A stretch of DNA of 64,000 nt from Karalla daura (GCA_029224185.1 CM055191.1:12514188-12578187); one strand, 5' to 3'; positions 1 to 23,129 are shown, numbered from the stretch's first letter. Program-made: numbers and translations. Notes: generated from the sequence alone by a model not told the origin.

Positions 1-238
1 AATAGCATAGATGGTGCCTGCCTTGATGTTTTGTTTTTTTTCTGTGTTTATACTGTTGAGAACAAAACAATGGTGACATTTCCAGCCCGTAAAAGCATTT
101 CCTCCCCTGGAGATATGATTCTGATTCGGCTTTGGTTTCACCCGAGACCAGACCAGGTTTTGTCATATGAGTGAATTGTTTATTATTATTTGTTTACAAC
201 TGTGTGGTTTTCACAGTTTGTGTGCTGTGTTTTCACAG

Positions 239-11387
<11,149 letters not shown>

Positions 11388-11721
11388 AGAGATGAGAGAG
11401 CGAGAGAGAAAAGAAGTACCAGAGGAGCATGTGGCTAGAAATGGCAAAAGCAGTGTGTTTATGAAGAACACACTCTGAGCCTCTCATGGAAGACTGAGCC
11501 CACAAACTCTGTGGTACACCTGGTTTCTGCCACGGGTCCTGGACTTTGAAGAGCAGCTCTTTTATTTCCAGGGGAAAAAAAAGAAGAAAAGAAACAACCA
11601 CTCTTTGTGCACATAAGATGTGGAAAAGGTTGGCTCTATGAGATGTGTAGGTTCTGTTTTAAAAACATGTTCACGACATAACATGTCAGTCATGTTTTAA
11701 TTGTAGAGTAGTTATAATAAA
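11388..11721 (+). promoter_or_regulatory. dennd3: dennd3 3' UTR with AATAAA polyadenylation signal
   Basis: The stop codon is followed by about 330 nt without a further gene, and a canonical AATAAA lies at 11716-11721. The convergent atp4a has its own signal on the minus strand at 12265-12260, so the two 3' ends are only about 540 bp apart. Confidence 0.7.
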
Positions 11722-12259
11722 GTCAGTGTAACAGGTGAGATGCTGAAGCTCTGGTTGTTTTTCACTTCTTGCTTCATCCGAGTTTGTGTTGCCACTCCTG
11801 TCTGTTCATTGATATACACTCGTAAATTCCTGCATACTGTAATATGCAGTTTTCAGGAGGCGCAGTCACACATTTCAGCAGCATTCAGAATTCATTATTT
11901 GGTTAATAAGTGTTCAAATTACCTCTCTGATTGAACGAAGAAGATTTCCTATTGATTGAAACCTCGTTTAGTCATTAAGACCACGTCTATTGCAGACAGA
12001 TTTAGCACCCCGCTCCACAGCTCTTAATTAAAATGCAGCTAAACCGCGCTCTGAAACATCTGCTCACATACACTGTAGATTCTCATACACCAGGTAACAG
12101 TGTGGCAGAACAAATTAAGAACCTGAAGATAAACTGTTAAATCAGTGTCAGCACAATGGTTTAATACATCGGAAATGCATATTATTGAATCAATATTTCC
12201 GCCTACGTTATTTGATTTTTGTTAGTACAAAGCACTTGGATCACAGTTAATCTCAGTTA
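11722..12259. other. Intergenic gap between convergent dennd3 and atp4a
   Basis: About 540 bp of AT-rich sequence between the two polyadenylation signals. I see no exon, RNA gene or clear repeat. Confidence 0.5.
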
Positions 12260-12265
12260 TTTATT
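12260..12265 (-). promoter_or_regulatory. atp4a: Probable atp4a polyadenylation signal
   Basis: AATAAA on the minus strand (TTTATT at 12260-12265), about 205 nt downstream of the atp4a stop codon. It is the first such hexamer after the stop. Confidence 0.6.
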
Positions 12266-12470
12266 CATGACATTCAGTTGTTATTGTTTCAATTTGTTAC
12301 AAGGACTGAGGCATTTAGACACTCAAAAGGAGTTTAAGCTATAAATACAGGGAGTGGATCACAAAGTAACATAGATGAACGGCGGAGTGAGAGAAGTCCT
12401 CTGCTGCAGCCTGTTCACCAGATGGACACACACGAACAGATGGTGGATGGGAGCTGGAACTTCCCCAGTC

Positions 12471-15125
12471 TTAGTAGTATAATTCCTGATCCCACCAACC
12501 TAAGAAAATAAGAAAACATAGATGAATTAATACTGAAGTAATGTCGATGAGCGGATCACAACCAGCAGAGAAGAACTGGAGTGAGGAGTCTTACTTCCTG
12601 GGTGCCTCCTGACTCCTAACTTCCTGATCTCGTCGTAGACGAAGATTAAAATACCGTATGGAAGAGGAACAAACCACCATTGGACCCTGGAGAGAAAACA
12701 CAACAGGCAGCATTAGACAGTCAGCCTCGGCTTCTTTTTTTCCAGGCCAAATATGGAAAATGTAGTGGAAAATCACAAAAGCCATTTTAATTAGAATGTG
12801 TATTTTGAGAACCCACAACACAGTGAAAACTTTCCCCTCTCCCCTAATAAACCCGCAAGCTTCAGCTCTGGATGAAGCTCTCTGTTCTTTTACCTGATGG
12901 GCATGAAATTGAAGATATTGGGCATTCCAGGGCAGTAACACAGCAGATTACCCAGGCAGAGCTGGAAGACTATGGCGGTAACCAGGACACGGTTCCTGCA
13001 CACAAATAAACAAACACATAAATATTGTAGATCCAGCTGGAGTTTGGCTACAAACAGACACATTGTTTCGGGTTGAATCGTCTCCACTGTTAATAAAAAA
13101 TGCACCTGTTTCAAAATGAAAATATTGAATTACATATTGGAGTTGTGACAAAATGTAACAGAATTACAAGTTGTCACATGGACTTAAAATAGATTAAAAT
13201 TCGCTCTCATATTTTGTTCATGAAAAGTCGCTGGAAACACCCGTTATCACTTATTCAGAACAGTAACGGCTGGCTTATTTTTCCCTGTTCCTGTCCAATC
13301 TGCTGAGGTGGAGGGACTAAACCTCCCAGATGTCAGTGCTATAATTTAGCAAACGTGAGCAAAGGCTCTCTGCTGACCTGAAGAAGCCCTGCTGGAACAC
13401 AGACAGGCGTCTGGTTTTCCTGATCAGCACGTCTGAGATCTGACAGATCTCAATGCTGATGAAAAAGACGGTGTAGCATGTGTGCTGCTGGTACAGCCTC
13501 TGGCTGAAGGTCTGCAGGCGGAGGAGAGAAGGGAGGACTCATTTGGCTTCTGTGAGGATATAAATATGACTATTCCTATTACTACAGCATTTTTTCTGCT
13601 AACCCATTCTTGTCCGTAGCTGTCCTGCAAGTCTTGAAGGTGAACATCCTCCCACTGAGAACGCAGGCCGACACACAGGAGCGGGTACCAGCCTTCCTGG
13701 GCCATGGCTGTGAAATAATCTGTAAAACCTGCAAAAGACTGGATGGCTCCTAAAACAGAGGGACAGGGTGCAGAAATACGACATTAATAGCTTATCAAGT
13801 GAGCTCAATGGTTGTTCAAAAATGTAAAATGTGCTGTAATTTGTTAGCAGACTGTGCATGTGTTCAGTTTTAATCCGCTACATATTCTTTACATTACAGT
13901 GGTGTTTCACATGCAAGGTCTCACCGATCTGGAAGTATGAGTACACCGCCAGGGCTTCGTTTACCAGACGATCACGGCGAGGATTTCTGGGCTTCAGGTG
14001 CATGATGTCACTCTCTGCTTTCTCGTAGGCCAGGGACACGGAGGGGAACTGGAGGAGAGACGGCCACAATACATCACATTTACTGTCACCAAATCAACCT
14101 CGAAAGGGATAAGTGGGCGTCACAGCAAAATGCTTCAATGCTATTTTATTTCTAACCATTTGATCGTACTCACAATGTCAGTGGCCAGTTCGATGAAGAG
14201 GATGGTGATGCAGCCCAGAGGAAGAGGCACACTGACGGTGATGTAGATCAGGTACGGAGTGAGCTCTGGGATGTTCTTGGTCAGTGTGTAGGCGATAGAC
14301 TTCTTCAGGTTGTCAAAGATGAGACGGCCTGCATGTGCACAAACACGCACATACACACACACACACACATACATCAAGGACAATCAAAAACCTGAAATTT
14401 CTGAAACAGACTTCCCAAAATCTATCTATTTATCCATCCATCCATCCATAAACAGATCACAGTGGTGACCTCACCTTGTTCCACTCCAGTGACAATAGAG
14501 GCAAAGTTGTCGTCCAGCAGGATCATGTCAGCGGCATTCTTGGCGGCGTCTGACCCGGCGATCCCCATGGCGATGCCGATGTCAGCCTTCTTCAGCGCCG
14601 GAGAGTCGTTCACGCCATCGCCCGTCACAGCCACGATTGAGCCCTGAAGAGGAGAGAGACGGTGAGAGACGAACACACCTCACACGAAACACAAACTCCA
14701 CTCACATCAAGATATTAGGTCATCGTTTATGGAAAATTCAAGTACAGGAAGTAGTAGTAGCACAAAGTGACAACACAAACTCACACACTCTTCCTAATCT
14801 AACTTAAATGTCCAATTACATTTATATTCTGTTCTTGTTCGTCAATCAAGAGGGAAACAGATGAGTCATGATCCTGACTTTCTTTTCTTTTTTGTTTCAA
14901 TGTGAAGAAGACAGAGCTGGTAAAGTGTGTGTGTGTGTGTTTACACCAGTGCTTGTGTGTGTTTACCAGGCGCTGACAGCTCTCCACAATGATCAGTTTC
15001 TGCTGAGGGGACGTTCTGGCAAACACCATCTCCGGATGGTTCCGTAGAGCTTCATCCAGCTCTTCGCTGCTCATATCTTTCAGCTGACCACCGCTGATCA
15101 CGCAGGCACGGGCCTCCCTGCACGT

Positions 15126-15178
<53 letters not shown>

Positions 15179-18100
15179 AAGAGGTTACACATCACACTGT
15201 GATGGCGAGTTTTCTGATTCGTTACAGAGATGAGAGTGTGTGTGGAGAGCAGCAGAGTAGATACTGTACCTCTTGTTGACCTGTTCCACTGGTATCCCCT
15301 TCCTCTGGGCGATATCTTCCACTGTTTCACTGCCCTCTGAGATGATGCCAACATTAGCTGCTATTGCTTTTGCCGTGATTGGATGGTCCCCAGTCACCAT
15401 AATAACCTGAGGCACCAAGATGCGTCATTTTACTAAGTGACAAAGTAAAAACTTTATGTAACTTTATGTAAGCCGTTGTGAACACACCCTGATACCAGCA
15501 GTCCGACATTTCATCACGGCATCGGGCACAGTTGCTCTCGGTGGGTCAATCATTGAGATGAGACCGGCAAAACACAGGCCAGAGGTGGTGAAGTTCATCT
15601 CATCAGTGTCGAAATTATAGCCTCGAGGAAACTCCTTCTCATTCAGATAGATGTGACAGAAACCTGTGCAGGGTAGAAGGTGCAACATATTGTTTTTTTA
15701 TTTCTTTTGTAAAATGTACATAAAAAGGGAAGGTTATTTATAAGAGGTCACAAGTCTCTGACCCAGCACTCTCTCTCCCAGTCCTCCCAGGTCCATGTAG
15801 GCTGTCTGAAAGGCTTCTCTCCACTGCTCGTCCAGAGGCAGCTCTTGACCTTTGATAAGAATGGTGGAGCAGCGCTCCAGGATCCGCTCTGGGGCTCCTT
15901 TCATCACCAGCAGGTAGCGCAGGTCCAGAGGATCCTCCAGTTCATGGATGGAAAGCTGGTGAGAAACAGATTGGTGAGCTCTTAGATTCACTGCTCAACA
16001 CAAGGTGAAACCTTAAGTTAAACACATCTTCCATCCAGTGCAGTAACTGATATGATGAAAACTTTTAGGGACACAACTTCCAGGTCTCACCTGGAACTTG
16101 TTGGTGGAGTTGAAGGGCACCTCCACCACTTTCTTAAAGCGATTACGGTAGTCGATGATGTTCCCCACAGTGAGCTCGGTGAACTTCAGCAGAGCCGTCT
16201 CTGATGCATCTCCCACCACAATCCTCTGCATGACGGTAAAAGTTAGACACACAGGGAGCAAATCTTTACTACAAATAATTCAGTATGTGACCGCATGTGG
16301 CAAAACTGAAAACCTATTGACTAGTTATTGTCTCCTTTTCCACAATATGGTTCCATTGTTGGTTCTGAGTTAAGTGCTCTGGCACAGAGCTCCAAACTGG
16401 CTCTGTCATGAAAAAGTGGTTCCAGAGAGGTTTACTGTGGGAGGAGAAGGAACCAGCTATATCAGCTACATCTGGGGACCACAAACTCCATATTTCTTTC
16501 CCTCACTTCATGATAAAGGCTGTGGAACCAGCACCAGCACTGGAACCATTTTGGTGGAAAAGGAGCATCAGTGTATTAATTTTCAACTTAAAATGCTAAA
16601 CCATTACCTTGGGAATAGGAACGCCTTCCTGATCAGGCTTGAATGTGGCCCTGTTGCACAGCGAGGCGACTCTTGCCAGTGAACGCCAAGTCTCTGACGA
16701 CTGGTCAAAACTCTGGCCTGGAAACAGCACAACCACATAGTGAGTGAAAGACTACGCTAATGTGAAATCACAACAATCCTGTATTGATGCACTTCAAACA
16801 CAGCTTCAAGTTTAGCTTCCCCCTGTTTGTTTACCTGACTGGTCCTCAGTGGTATCTGCAGCGTGGATCTGGTTGTCGAACCACAGGTGAGCTACAGTCA
16901 TCCTGTTCTGGGTCAGAGTACCAGTCTTATCTGAACAGATCACTGAAGTGGAGCCTAAACACATGCAACAGAGACAAAACTTCTCAGGTCAAAGTTTTCA
17001 AATATTTCCTCTGTGCCATCATGCTAATAATGCAGATGTAAGTGTTGGTCATCCATTCTTTGGACAGCAGGGGCGACATTGTCCCTGCTTTTACGTAAAC
17101 AACCTGAACAAACCTAGAATAATCAGAGCATATTTTTGCTGAATAAACCAAGATTCAGATGTCTGTAGTCCTCTGACCTAATGTCTCCACAGCCTCCAGG
17201 TTCTTCACAACACAGTTTTTCCTGGCCAGTCGTTTCGCAGTCAGAGACAGACAGACCTGTTGACAGGGCAGTGGTAGATTTGTCAGCATGTGATGAACAT
17301 GAAATCCTCCACTTTCTGCACTCCTTTTCATCAATACACAGGATTGCATTTTGAACATTTTAGTCCAGTTCTATTAATAAAAGAAACAAGAGGCCTACAA
17401 AGTCACAGAAATCCACACGTAACTCACAGTGACTGTAGCGAGCAGACCCTCTGGCACGTAGGCCACCACGATGGCCATGAAGAAGATCATGGCTTCCAGG
17501 AAGGCATATCCAATGAACATGGCAACCACAAAGAAGGTGAAGCCGAAGAAGATTGCCAGACCGGCGATGATGTCAACAAAGTGTTCGATTTCGATGGCGA
17601 TGGGCGTCTTCTCGTTGCCGACGCCGCTCGCCAAGCTGGCGATCCGGCCAATGATGGTGCGATCGCCAGTGTTGATGATTACACCTGTGGCAACACCTGA
17701 GACAAGAGGAGACACAAAAGTAGATTATAAGCCACGTTTAATGCTGTCAATGTGTGTGAATGTGTAATCAAGTGTACCTTCCAGGCAGGTTGTAGAGAAG
17801 AAAGCAATGTTTCTGGTCTCCAGTGGGTTCTCGTGAGTACACTCTGGACTCCTGGTTTGAGGTTCAGACTCTCCTGTTAAGGAAGAGTTGTCCACCTAGC
17901 ACAGTTGGGAGTATATAAGGAATTGCCCATACGTACATACAGTTACTCCTCACATCGGACCCTATTATCCTCTGTATATTAAAAGATATTGCTGAAACTG
18001 TGTTCTTAGATATTACTGGGAATAAATAGACGGATAGAAATTTCATCATTTTATGTATTTTTTGTTTTCCTGTTTAGATAGATAGATAGATAGATAGACA

Positions 18101-19779
18101 CACACTAACAAGAGTTTTGTAAAGCTATCAAAAGTATATATAAAAATGTGTGATTTGTAAAGATAAACAACCTCTGCTGCGCAAAGTAAAAAGTAATGTA
18201 CAAAGTAAGTCACAAAGTGAAGGTGTCTTTCAGTGGACACATATGTGAACATCCTGTCCTGATGTTGCACCGGTTTCTCGTCGACCCAGTGATGAAAAAT
18301 TAAGAGAAATTTCATATTCTGAGCATACTCTTGCATCATGACATGCTTCATTGTGTTGGGAAGCAGTGTACTGTACAGTGGTCTACCTTGCAACCCTGAC
18401 CAGTGATGATGCGAATGTCAGCGGGGACTCTGTCTCCTCCTTTGATCTCTACCAGATCCCCCACCACTAATTCATTGGCGTTGATCTGGTTTTTCTGGCC
18501 ATCACGGATCACAATGGCTTGCTATGGTCGGGCATTAGAAGAAGGGGTGAGCACACATGAGAGGGAATTAGCACACAAAATTTAAGGAGCAGAAAAAGAA
18601 GAGATAAACCGAATGAGACAAACCCATTTTGCACCTCACCTGTGGCACCAGATTCTTGAAGCTGGCAATGATGTTGGTGCTCTTGAATTCTTGGTAGTAG
18701 CCGAAGCAGCCGGTTACCACGACGACAGTAATTAAAGTGATGGCCAAGTATAGCTGCAGAGAGAGATGATGTAACTACTGTTACGATGTTGTTTTTCCAC
18801 AGTAAAAATGAAGCAGACACCATCGACATGGATACAAAACACACATTATCAAAGCTGGTGAGGTTCCCTCTCGCGAGTTCGATACCAAAGGCGCTGAAGC
18901 AGATGACAGCTGCAACCCACATCAGGCACTGCAGCCCTCCGGCCAGCTGCCGGGCAAACTTCACATACTCTGGGGTTCCTTTGGGCGGCTTCAGTTCGTT
19001 GGGACCATCTCTCTCCAAAATCTGACGGGCAAAGGTGGAGGTCAGGCCCTGTGGATGGAGAGCAGATGAAGTCAGGAGAGGCGAGTGTAGGAACTTTGAG
19101 ATATCAGGATGGTGAGGGTTTTGTGCTTGAGGAGGAAAGGAAATCAATGATTGATATGCACCTACTACAGGAAAAACTATCAAAGAGAAAGGCAATACAG
19201 ACATGTCTCACCTTGGTCACGCTGGTGTTGTACCTCATTTCTAAATCTTCAATTGTAATCTCATGGTCGTCCTGCGGAGGGCGCAAGATCACAGCATTAG
19301 TTCAGAACAGCGGTGACTTCTCAAGGGCAGATCAGAGTTCAGCAAGGTCATTTAGTCATTTATTTCCAACTTGGAGATTTAAATATAACTGGACAACAGC
19401 TGAAGTAGATGATGAGTTTGTTCCTTCCTCTGACACATTCATCTTATGTATTTTAACAGCTGTGTAGTGCTGAGTCTCCTCACAGCTGCCTCAAAGTAAT
19501 TACTATTTCTCTGACACAGACTTCCTACTTACTATATCCATTTCTTTCTTCATGCCCTCCAGTTTCTCCTTTTTCTTCATCTTCTTCTTCTTCTTCTTGT
19601 CCATGTCTGGATCCATCTCAAACATGTCATATGTTTCCTGAATGCAGACAACAGGTAGTAAATATTCAAGTGTTAAAGGGCTCTTGAAATAAAATCATTT
19701 GCACATTATGGCACTTTGTCATCGACTTCCAACTTGAAAAAAAACCCCTACATAATAAAATTAAAAAGTAATATTATAC

Positions 19780-19831
<52 letters not shown>

Positions 19832-20243
19832 GTATAGCCATGAAAGCCATGAAAGAAATGATACAAGCGAATCATTGTTTAAATATGACAATTTGGCGAC
19901 TTAGAAGAAAACAAAAATGTGAGACTCTTGATTTGCTAAAACAGGATCTTCATGGCTCAGAGATGTTTCTTGAGAGAGCCCCAGTGGAGCCTGAGTTTCA
20001 TCGTCAAAATCATTCAGAGCTTCAAATGTAACCAACGCTGGGAAGCTATAAATACAGGTAACATTGCATGTTGAAACTTTTTCATTCCTGCAATAACAAC
20101 CTGCAGCCAAAATGTTATTAAAATCTTTATCCAGCTTCTATCTTTATTTTTGCACTGCTGCCTGTACTTCTCCAACAGCCTAAAAGAAGCACCTTTTTAC
20201 TTTCATAAATGATGAAATCTGCTGGATCTCCTACCTTATGCAT
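12471..20243 (-). CDS. atp4a: Potassium-transporting ATPase alpha chain 1 (gastric H+/K+-ATPase)
   Basis: P2C-type ATPase alpha subunit that exchanges cytosolic H+ for luminal K+ in acid-secreting gastric cells and pairs with the beta subunit ATP4B (family knowledge). Coding exons, 5' to 3': 20243-20235, 19637-19533, 19271-19212, 19048-18845, 18753-18640, 18521-18387, 17895-17778, 17696-17428, 17256-17178, 16954-16835, 16717-16608, 16225-16091, 15955-15763, 15663-15488, 15406-15270, 15117-14967, 14643-14475, 14328-14174, 14048-13925, 13749-13604, 13511-13378, 12995-12894, 12686-12595, 12499-12471 (TAA). The sum is 3066 nt, 1021 aa, against about 1035 in mammals. Visible motifs are a Lys-rich N terminus, LTGES (about 215-219), phosphorylation site CSDKTGT (Asp about 373), KGAPE, TGDGVNDSPA (about 712-721) and ten membrane segments. 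YTLTKNIPEL carries the H,K-ATPase lysine (about 779) where Na,K-ATPases have serine. C terminus GSWWDQELYY fits ATP4A rather than ATP12A or ATP1A. All splice phases agree; only the 9-nt first exon is uncertain. Confidence 0.95.
14174..14643 (-). other. atp4a: Hinge motif and transmembrane 5-6 ion-site exons of atp4a
   Basis: The exon at 14643-14475 holds TGDGVNDSPALKKADIG, the Mg2+-binding hinge of P-type ATPases, then GIAGSDAAKNAADM. The exon at 14328-14174 begins GRLIFDNLKKSIAYTLTK and continues into PELTPYLIYI and FIELATDI. The lysine in the TLTK motif is the residue that distinguishes electroneutral H,K pumps from Na,K pumps. Confidence 0.9.
15129..15172. repeat. (CA)n microsatellite in an atp4a intron
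   Basis: About 22 CA units lie a dozen bases upstream (in the sense of the minus-strand gene) of the acceptor of the exon 15117-14967. Read on the coding strand it is a GT array. Confidence 0.95.
16332..16565. mobile_element. MITE-like element with terminal inverted repeats in atp4a intron
   Basis: The left end CTCCTTTTCCACAATATGG then TTCCATTG is matched by the reverse complement of the right end, CTCCTTTTCCACCAAAATGG then TTCCAGTG, giving about 28 bp of imperfect terminal inverted repeat around a 234-bp unit. It lies between the atp4a exons 16717-16608 and 16225-16091. The interior has no transposase; a 102-codon frame spanning it is chance. The GGAACCA-rich ends resemble fish hAT-type MITEs, which is an inference; no clear 8-bp target duplication was seen. 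Confidence 0.7.
18070..18098. repeat. Short (GATA)n tract in an atp4a intron
   Basis: A TTTAGATAGATAGATAGATAGATAGA stretch followed by CACACAC, inside the intron 17896-18386. Simple repeat only. Confidence 0.85.
19782..19829. repeat. (AT)n microsatellite in an atp4a intron
   Basis: Twenty-four AT units flanked by ACAG and CTGT, so the whole block is a palindrome centred on the array. It lies in the intron between the first two atp4a coding exons. Confidence 0.95.
20235..20243 (-). CDS. atp4a: Candidate first coding exon of atp4a (Met-His-Lys)
   Basis: On the minus strand, ATGCATAAG is followed by GTAGGA, an acceptable donor, in phase 0. This joins in frame to the exon at 19637 (ETYDMFEMDPDMDKKKK). 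Na,K- and H,K-ATPase genes typically have a tiny first coding exon beginning Met-Gly-Lys, so a three-codon exon is expected here, but His at position 2 is unusual. Another start further upstream cannot be excluded. Confidence 0.45.
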
Positions 20244-22500
20244 GGTTGCAGATGTTATGGGGGACTGCTCTCCTAAATCAATGGAGGTCCAGACCACTCG
20301 TTCCTTCCTCACTCCCGAAATTTTGGCAGTTATGACCCAGTCCCAAACACACTCCCTGTTGGTCCCTCACACACACTCATGCACACTCACACACACACAT
20401 ACACGTTCAGTGGTCAGAAACAAGACAAACTGGCTAGGAAGGCATTTTATACATGACAACCACCTTTTTGCATGCGCATGCGCACCCACACATGTTTAAC
20501 TATGCACTAAAGTATGATTTCCCACGTAAATGGGTATCTCAAATAGCAACAATGTCACCCCTGCGCAGCATGCACATGCAACACACACAAACGCACTCAT
20601 ATCATAAGATATGCACTGGCCACTGGTCCTCTATTATCTTTTACCCCCCCTTCAGTTTCTATCCCTGATAAACTGAGTAGAGTAAAGAGCAGAGGAACAA
20701 TGAAGGTTAAACACACCAATGTCGTTCCTTGCTTGCCTGACATTGCGCTGTGTTATTTTACAAATACTCTAGAACACAATTACAATGAACAATTGGACTT
20801 TCTGTCACTCTGTGAGGTAGTGATTGTCCAGACATGGTGATCTTTAGTTGAAAATGTCTTGAAGAGAGAAGAACTCAAGCTTAAATGCATCCACAGCCTG
20901 AGAGTGGTGGCCCCATGCCAGACAGTAAGTGATGCCCCGCAGCGCCACACAAAGCCAAACAGAAAGGGAGTGGACATCAGAGCCTTCATTGCCTGCAGAT
21001 GGAGGTAATCAGGTGTCACATCTGATGCCAGTCTCAGCAAATCAGCTGGACCGCATCAGGTCGCCTCGACCACAGAGGAGAGTTAATGGTGTCTGCAAGG
21101 CTGCTGTCCTCCTCCTGCTACAGACTGCTGTGTTCAGTCTGATGACCAAGCATTCCCCAAGTCTTCACCTTTATCTTCCTCTTTCTATCCAAAAACACAC
21201 TATATAACCACACTCCTCCCAGTTGTAAAGCCTGAATTGTGTTTTAAAGACTCTCTTGAGTTCATGAACCATTGTGTGTTACGGTTGTTAGGTGTTAAAC
21301 AAAAGAAAAATCCATGAACCAGATTATTGAGACCCATGAGAAAAAGATTGATCAGGAATGAAGTTCAGCAACAAATAACTAATGTCAGACCTCTAAGGGT
21401 GTGTCTTCCATGTTCTCTTCTCTGAAACCATGAAGAAATAACTTCTATACATCCAGAGGTTCAATAGCTCTATCTATCACCAAGAAGGATTACAAATAAT
21501 AGTACCAATTATTTTGAATCCTCAGACTATTCTGTGTTTTAAAAAAGTTAAAACTGAAACAAGGTCATTATGTCCCATTAGTGTTCCTGTCTAGAACTTC
21601 TTGCATGCTGGGTAAATAAGATCCAGGTACGATAAGTTGTGTTTGCCAGTGTCAATATTATTCCATACACGAGAGTGGAGTTCTCAGATCTAATCGGACT
21701 TTACTGAGGAAGGATCAGAGATGTAGGAGGGACCGACAAACAAATAGTATCTAAAAGTTAAAGGGTTAGTTGATTCACATACAGAGAGAGAGAGAAAGAG
21801 AGATTGTTGTTCCATATTTCTAAGGGTAATTGATCAGTGTTTTGAGCAGGAGAGATAAAAACGGAAGTCTTTGGCTTATGTGGTCTGTAAATCAGGTATT
21901 GTGGATTTTACTGAGACTATTTTGATAAAAACTATGTTATGCTAAAATAGTGAAGGCAAACCAGGAAAAACATTCTCCCAAAGCCTCAAATAAGTCACCC
22001 TGGATTTGTGTGCCCCTGTAAAACATGAGTCACTAAATCCAGAACTATTTAATTCCCTAAAAGCGATTACGCTCACAGTATCTTTCCCCTAATACTAAGA
22101 TGGCTAAACTTAAACTCTACAGTATGTCAGTCAAATAGGACATAGATGCAGCTTTACAGTTGTGTAAGTATAAGATATTTCCTCAAACTGCTATGAGTTT
22201 TTCAGAGTGTGATTCATCATCACCACTACACTAGTTGTGAATGTGGATTGGGTTCATCCAAGTGTCTGTGCTCATGTAGGGCGAAGGCAGGGAATACTTC
22301 CAAATATATACACGCACTAATTTTTTACTTCCACACTGACTCCTATGGCAATTTAAAGTCTCCAACTGATGAAAACATGCTTGTTTTCGGACTGAGGGAG
22401 GGTATTGGAGTACCTGAAGAAAACCCACAAACTAGAAGAACAATTATTATACAAGTATTATAATAAATTATAAGAAAGACATGAGAATTCCTCACTAAAT
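20244..22500. other. Divergent intergenic region between atp4a and tbrg4
   Basis: Presumably contains the atp4a promoter and 5' UTR, reading to the left, though I cannot fix the start site. A TATATAA-like word lies at about 21199 and CA-rich patches at 20366-20404. A dispersed-repeat relic starts near 22320. There is no convincing coding exon; the frames here lack family similarity. Confidence 0.5.
22320..22445 (-). repeat. Dispersed repeat copy A (GCAATTTAAAGTCTCCAA core)
   Basis: Contains GCAATTTAAAGTCTCCAACTG then CATGCTTGTTTTCGGACTG, AGGGAGGGTATTGGAG and GAAGAAAACCC. The same ordered words (GGGCAATTTAGAGTCTCCAAT, CATGC, GACTGTGGGAGGAA, GGAGAACC, AAACCC) occur at 26055 and 51746 and, inverted, at 23130-23400 and 61450-61690. 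It is a diverged copy of a very common teleost interspersed repeat. Family name not claimed. Confidence 0.6.
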
Positions 22501-22508
22501 GTGCCTAG

Positions 22509-22630
22509 CCAATGACAGGTGCGACTGGGCGTCACGTGACGCCGCTAGGTGACGTCACATTCCCGCGACCCTGACAGAGAGAGCTTCTCCATGTGAACTT
22601 CTCTCAACCAAAAAAAATCATCAATTATCG
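22509..22630 (+). promoter_or_regulatory. tbrg4: tbrg4 promoter and non-coding first exon
   Basis: A compact housekeeping-type promoter. CCAAT lies at 22509-22513, the perfect palindrome GTCACGTGAC (E-box, USF/TFE type) at 22531-22540, and a full CRE, TGACGTCA, at 22550-22557. The likely first exon ends at 22630 before GTAAGT. It contains ATG directly followed by TGA at 22591-22596. There is no TATA box. The transcription start is probably about 22560-22585; this is inferred. Confidence 0.7.
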
Positions 22631-23129
22631 GTAAGTCTTGTTGCCGCACTTTAGCTGGGGATGAAATAGCATCGGTCCTTGTGCTTCTCATTTGTAGGCC
22701 AAACTTTAGAGAGGAGACGTAGTGAAACTAAGCCGGTCAGCGGCGTTTCAGAGCTTCTCTTGCTTGTTGCGACAAGGTCAGGATTTACTTGACAAGTGGA
22801 AATCCTCTCTGCGGTGCTTTTCCTGTCACAGTTATCATGATTTTACAGCTCTGATGTGTCTCTCTCAACTCTCGATACAGTTATAACAGCAGATACATCT
22901 CAGTCAGGCTGCATTATTATGACGGACACAAGCATTCAACCACGGTTGGTATCTACATACCTGATATAAGATATCTGTAGACGTCACACCAGGCTGAAGG
23001 AAGCTGCGTTTGGTTGACCAGAGGTTTATTATTTGGCACAATATCATATTTGCTGAGTGACATTGTTGACTTGGTGATGTTAGTGCTGTCGCTTCACAGC
23101 AAGAAGAACCGAGTCCCAGGATTGACAGA

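Noticed and set aside
16374..16682. 102-codon ORF within an atp4a intron
   Set aside because: Spans the MITE-like element and the neighbouring exon in the wrong strand; no similarity to a protein family.
12471..20243. Identity as Na+/K+-ATPase (atp1a) or non-gastric H+/K+-ATPase (atp12a)
   Set aside because: Lysine in the TLTK motif excludes atp1a, and the GSWWDQELYY tail with overall wording fits ATP4A better than ATP12A.
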